Assembly (NCBI GenBank): GCA_029864405.1
Contig: JAOTTP010000024.1
Coordinates: 1-39,958 of the forward strand
Direction: 5' to 3'
Length of the DNA stretch: 39,958 nucleotides
Source of the DNA: Nitrospirota bacterium
GTDB lineage: Bacteria > Nitrospirota > Nitrospiria > Nitrospirales > UBA8639
The notes beneath the pieces are model-generated. The model worked only from the letters and a program-made list of their open reading frames with translations. It made no database searches and was not told the origin of the DNA. Numbering within the stretch: position 1 is the stretch's first letter; every line of letters begins with the position of its first letter. This document shows, in pieces, positions 37,538 through 39,958 of the stretch. Position numbers and translations under genes: made by a program.

Positions 37538-37566
37538 AGTATAGCCTGAGACCGGCAGGGGTTCAA
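37538..37566 (-). promoter_or_regulatory. proC promoter predicting a leaderless transcript
   Basis: On the minus strand, TTGAAC (37566-37561), a 17-base spacer and TATACT (37543-37538). Only six bases (37537-37532) separate the -10 from the proC ATG, so transcription should begin at the start codon. The palindrome AATGTTGGAACATT (37579-37592) lies just upstream of the -35 and could be an activator site. Confidence 0.65.
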
Positions 37567-37971
37567 CTTATCAATAGGAATGTTGGAACATTTCATCTGC
37601 GTCATTCTCCCTGCTCACTCCTCTTCCGTACGCTCTAGTCTGTTTCCGGTTGTTCGCCTCATTCTTCTTGCAGCAAAGGTATCTGAGAGCACCCATATTC
37701 TCCCTACGAGCCAGCCTATGCTGGAATAATCACGTGGAAAGAATCATTGCGTCTTTTAACTCCCTGCTGCAATACAGGCAAAGGAATGAGAGGTCGTACG
37801 GGGCCAATCAGGAGGAAGGTCTAGGCACAGTTTTCAGTTGCTCCATATGTAATCTGAAGAGTATATTAAATGAACGTTGCGACAGGGGTGTCGAGATTCC
37901 TTGTTCCCACTCAGCATTCAGCCGACGTGGTCACTCACGGTGGCAAATAATTTGTCGCCAAGGAGGGTGCT
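37567..37971. other. Divergent intergenic region between proC and the HEAT-repeat pair
   Basis: About 400 bases. The rightward open frame starting at 37650 overlaps the real HEAT gene in another frame and is Cys/Arg/Ser-rich, so I treat it as non-coding. The hairpin CCAGC-CTAT-GCTGG occurs at 37711-37724. I found no riboswitch motif and no consensus promoter for the HEAT gene. Confidence 0.45.
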
Positions 37972-39066
37972 ATGAAAACCTGGCCTGTTATCTTCCTCAT
38001 CGTACTATCCTGGGTGTGGGGGACGCCATCAGAAGCCCGGCGCATTCATCTCACAGCAGAGCAAAAAACTCAGTTAGAACATGCACAGACCGTGTTGGTC
38101 GAGGTCTTGGCCTTAACGGAAAAAGGAGCCTACGAGGCTGGTCCGCTTGCTTCCACCGTCAAGGCGCGTTTGGAAGACATTGGGTATGCGGTGACCACTG
38201 ACCGCTCCCAGACTCACGACGTAGAAGTGAAAGTTAAATGTGAAGAACAGAAGACGTTGACCGGCACATCTCCCACCGGAGGAGACATGGATCTGGCGGA
38301 CGCTCCAGACCGGCTCTGGAAAGGTCCTGCCTGTCTCTTGACCTATTTCCTTCAAGGTGCGGATTTACAGTGGAAAAAAGAGGTGCGCACGACCTTTCCT
38401 GATGCCAGACATGCCGCAAAGCAGGCGCAGATAGACGATGCCGGGCAGTTTGCCATGGACCATCTCAATCAACGACTGACAGAATATGACTTCCCTGTCC
38501 TTCTCTCAGCCGAATGGGGGCAGGTCGATCGTCTGCTCCAACTCTTGGATAATCCCAATACGCCCAAACTTCGGAAAGTCAAAATCCTTTATGCTCTCAG
38601 TGACCTTCACGCAGAGGAGGCGCTCCCTCAACTGACCAAACTCCTCGAGTCCACAGATTTACAGCAGGAAGCCATCAATGCCCTCTCTGGAGCCGGTGCG
38701 GATTCCATTCCGTTACTCATTGATTTATTCCAAACCAGTCGACAATCCAGCATTCGAGCGGAAGCGGCAAAGACGTTGGGCAATCTGGCGGCCAAGACGG
38801 GAGATCCCCGAACGATTCCTCCGTTGGTGCAATACGTCTCGTCAATTTTGCCTCAACTGAAAACCTCGGAAGATATTGATTTCCCCGTTCTCACCGAAGT
38901 GGTCTGGGCTATTGGAAAGCAACGCTGGGAACATTCCCTAAAACCAATGAGAGAACTTCAACAGAAGATTTGGGTGATTTTTGACAATTCAAAACAAATG
39001 GCTGACCTGCGGGAGGCCACCAGTTGGACCTACAAACAAATAGACTTAGATGGTCACATCAGTTAA
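37972..39066 (+). CDS. Secreted HEAT-repeat protein, paralogue 1
   Basis: A 364-aa protein from the ATG at 37972, preceded by AAGGAGG at 37961-37967. A signal peptide (VIFLIVLSWVWGTPSEA) is followed by an N-terminal domain (about 25-170) with helix QKTQLEHAQTVLVEVLALTE and a beta region containing two Cys, Cys90 (VKVKCEEQK) and Cys121 (KGPACLLTY). Both are conserved in the neighbouring paralogue, suggesting a disulfide or ligand site. Residues 180-310 form HEAT/PBS-lyase-like repeats (VKILYALSDLHAEEALPQL, QEAINALSGAGADSIPLLID, RAEAAKTLGNLAAKTGDPRT). It is probably a periplasmic binding or scaffold protein; no enzyme motif is seen. Confidence 0.85.
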   Translation: MKTWPVIFLIVLSWVWGTPSEARRIHLTAEQKTQLEHAQTVLVEVLALTEKGAYEAGPLASTVKARLEDIGYAVTTDRSQTHDVEVKVKCEEQKTLTGTSPTGGDMDLADAPDRLWKGPACLLTYFLQGADLQWKKEVRTTFPDARHAAKQAQIDDAGQFAMDHLNQRLTEYDFPVLLSAEWGQVDRLLQLLDNPNTPKLRKVKILYALSDLHAEEALPQLTKLLESTDLQQEAINALSGAGADSIPLLIDLFQTSRQSSIRAEAAKTLGNLAAKTGDPRTIPPLVQYVSSILPQLKTSEDIDFPVLTEVVWAIGKQRWEHSLKPMRELQQKIWVIFDNSKQMADLREATSWTYKQIDLDGHIS

Positions 39067-39099
39067 CACCTCACGACATCGTACGGAGGGAGGTCAGGC

Positions 39100-39958
39100 A
39101 TGAGGACATGGGGGGTATGTGGATTCATCACCATTGTTTTGTTCGTTGGGCTTTTCAGTTCAGAGGGTTTCGCCCGGCGGACGTATCTCGACTCGAAACA
39201 AAAAGCGCAACTCGACACCATTCAAACGATCCTGATTCACGTCCTGGCGTTGACAGAGCGTGGCAAAGTAGATGGAACAGTCATTGAAACTGTTGTGCGA
39301 CAACGCTTAGAAGAATTGGGCTATACCGTGGTGACCAATCGAGATGATTCATTCGACGTGATGGTAAATGTGAAATGCGAAGAACAGAAAAAATGGGCCG
39401 GCACCACTCGTGCCGGTGGTGATGCAGACCATGTCGGCGCCCCATCCCGCCTCTGGAAAGGCCCGGCCTGTCTCTTTTCCTATCAGTTGGAGGGACGAGA
39501 CTTAGGTTGGTATAAAGAAGCCCGAACATCATTTGAAGACTCCAGTGAGGCCGCGAAAATCGCCAATGCTCCACAATCGGGGCCTTATGCCATCCAACAG
39601 TTAGCCGAAACGATTCAAGAATTTGATTTTCCTGTTATGATCGCTGCGGAATGGGGGCATGATTCCCGTCTTTTTGAATTGCTCAATAACCCCCAGACAC
39701 CGAATAAACGAAAGCTACGAATTTTATCCTTATTGCCTCAGGTGCAATCCCACGATACCCTGCCTTTCCTTAAAGAACTCATTCAAGATCCTGAACTAGC
39801 GGAAGAGGCCATCGTGGCCCTTTCCAGCACGGGCAGCGAAGCCATTCCCCTCTTAACGGAAATATTTCACACGCGGACGGACTCGGCGATTCGAGCGGCC
39901 GCAGCCAAGGGGCTAGGGGAAATTGGCGCCCATACCGGAGACCCCTCGATCACCCCTC
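39100..39958 (+). CDS. Secreted HEAT-repeat protein, paralogue 2 (cut by the right edge)
   Basis: The first 286 codons of a second copy of the preceding gene, 33 bases downstream, with ribosome-binding site GGAGGGAGG at 39085-39093 and ATG at 39100. It has a signal peptide (GFITIVLFVGLFSSEGFA) and the same N-terminal domain with Cys93 (VKCEEQKKWAG) and Cys124 (KGPACLFSY). HEAT repeats follow (ELLNNPQTPNKRKLRILSLL, EEAIVALSSTGSEAIPLLTE, RAAAAKGLGEIGAHTGDPSI). Gene order and sequence indicate tandem duplication followed by clear divergence; the signal peptides differ most. The frame is open to the window end. Confidence 0.85.
   Translation, partial: MRTWGVCGFITIVLFVGLFSSEGFARRTYLDSKQKAQLDTIQTILIHVLALTERGKVDGTVIETVVRQRLEELGYTVVTNRDDSFDVMVNVKCEEQKKWAGTTRAGGDADHVGAPSRLWKGPACLFSYQLEGRDLGWYKEARTSFEDSSEAAKIANAPQSGPYAIQQLAETIQEFDFPVMIAAEWGHDSRLFELLNNPQTPNKRKLRILSLLPQVQSHDTLPFLKELIQDPELAEEAIVALSSTGSEAIPLLTEIFHTRTDSAIRAAAAKGLGEIGAHTGDPSITP

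Noticed and set aside
37650..37760. A possible riboswitch (GCAAAGG and CCAGCCTATGCTGG) upstream of the HEAT genes
   Set aside because: The pieces do not assemble into the GEMM or any other riboswitch core that I can recognise.
37650..38201. 183-codon rightward frame upstream of the HEAT pair
   Set aside because: It overlaps the signal peptide and N-terminus of the well-supported HEAT gene in a different frame and has odd Cys/Arg-rich composition.

Overview
The window looks chromosomal and Gram-negative, most likely from a Nitrospira-like bacterium (Nitrospirota). I base this on the gene set, on protein wording that resembles Nitrospira families (FusA2-type EF-G, HEAT-repeat secreted proteins, OB-like repeat proteins), on complete Kdo/heptose (LPS) genes, and on a base composition that looks close to 50% G+C by eye. 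That composition would suit a marine lineage such as N. marina better than the high-GC freshwater species. The assignment is inference. Coding density is high and most genes read leftward.

Left part (1-6.66 kb): the 5' end of a membrane sensor protein runs off the left edge. Next is an unusual leftward protein that fuses a LuxD-like alpha/beta hydrolase to a SAM methyltransferase. It is divergent from a FusA2-like EF-G paralogue that has a near-consensus sigma70 promoter. A scar follows: the 3' end of a tyrosine recombinase interrupted by an IS3-family element, itself frameshifted and truncated.

6.66-16.3 kb (leftward): a compact cluster starts from a strong promoter upstream of lepA and reads lepA-lepB-hldE(kinase domain)-kdsB-pyrG-kdsA-pgsA-plsY-degP. 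It links translation (LepA), export (LepB), LPS inner-core precursors (heptose, Kdo, and the CTP needed to make CMP-Kdo), phospholipid head-group and acyl transfer, and envelope quality control (DegP). bioA diverges from it to the right. Between bioA and the next, convergent operon lies a 163-167 bp MITE-like element with perfect 18-bp ends.

18.0-29.3 kb (leftward): a pyrimidine operon, pyrR-pyrB-pyrC-DUF4149-carA-sppA-M48 lipoprotein-carB-greA-SAM hydrolase family gene. It is headed by a consensus promoter, a PyrR-binding RNA hairpin and an intrinsic terminator, so it is almost certainly controlled by PyrR attenuation. Two membrane-associated proteases sit between carA and carB.

29.4-40.0 kb: a 593-aa protein of unknown function, proA, a long gene-poor stretch, a small secreted protein, tRNA-Phe(GAA), and a secreted protein built from three near-identical modules. 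Then come an MltF-type lytic transglycosylase lacking the usual N-terminal domain, a 60-aa protein, and proC with a promoter that predicts a leaderless mRNA. The window ends in a tandem pair of secreted HEAT-repeat paralogues, the second cut by the right edge.

No CRISPR array, rRNA or prophage block is visible.
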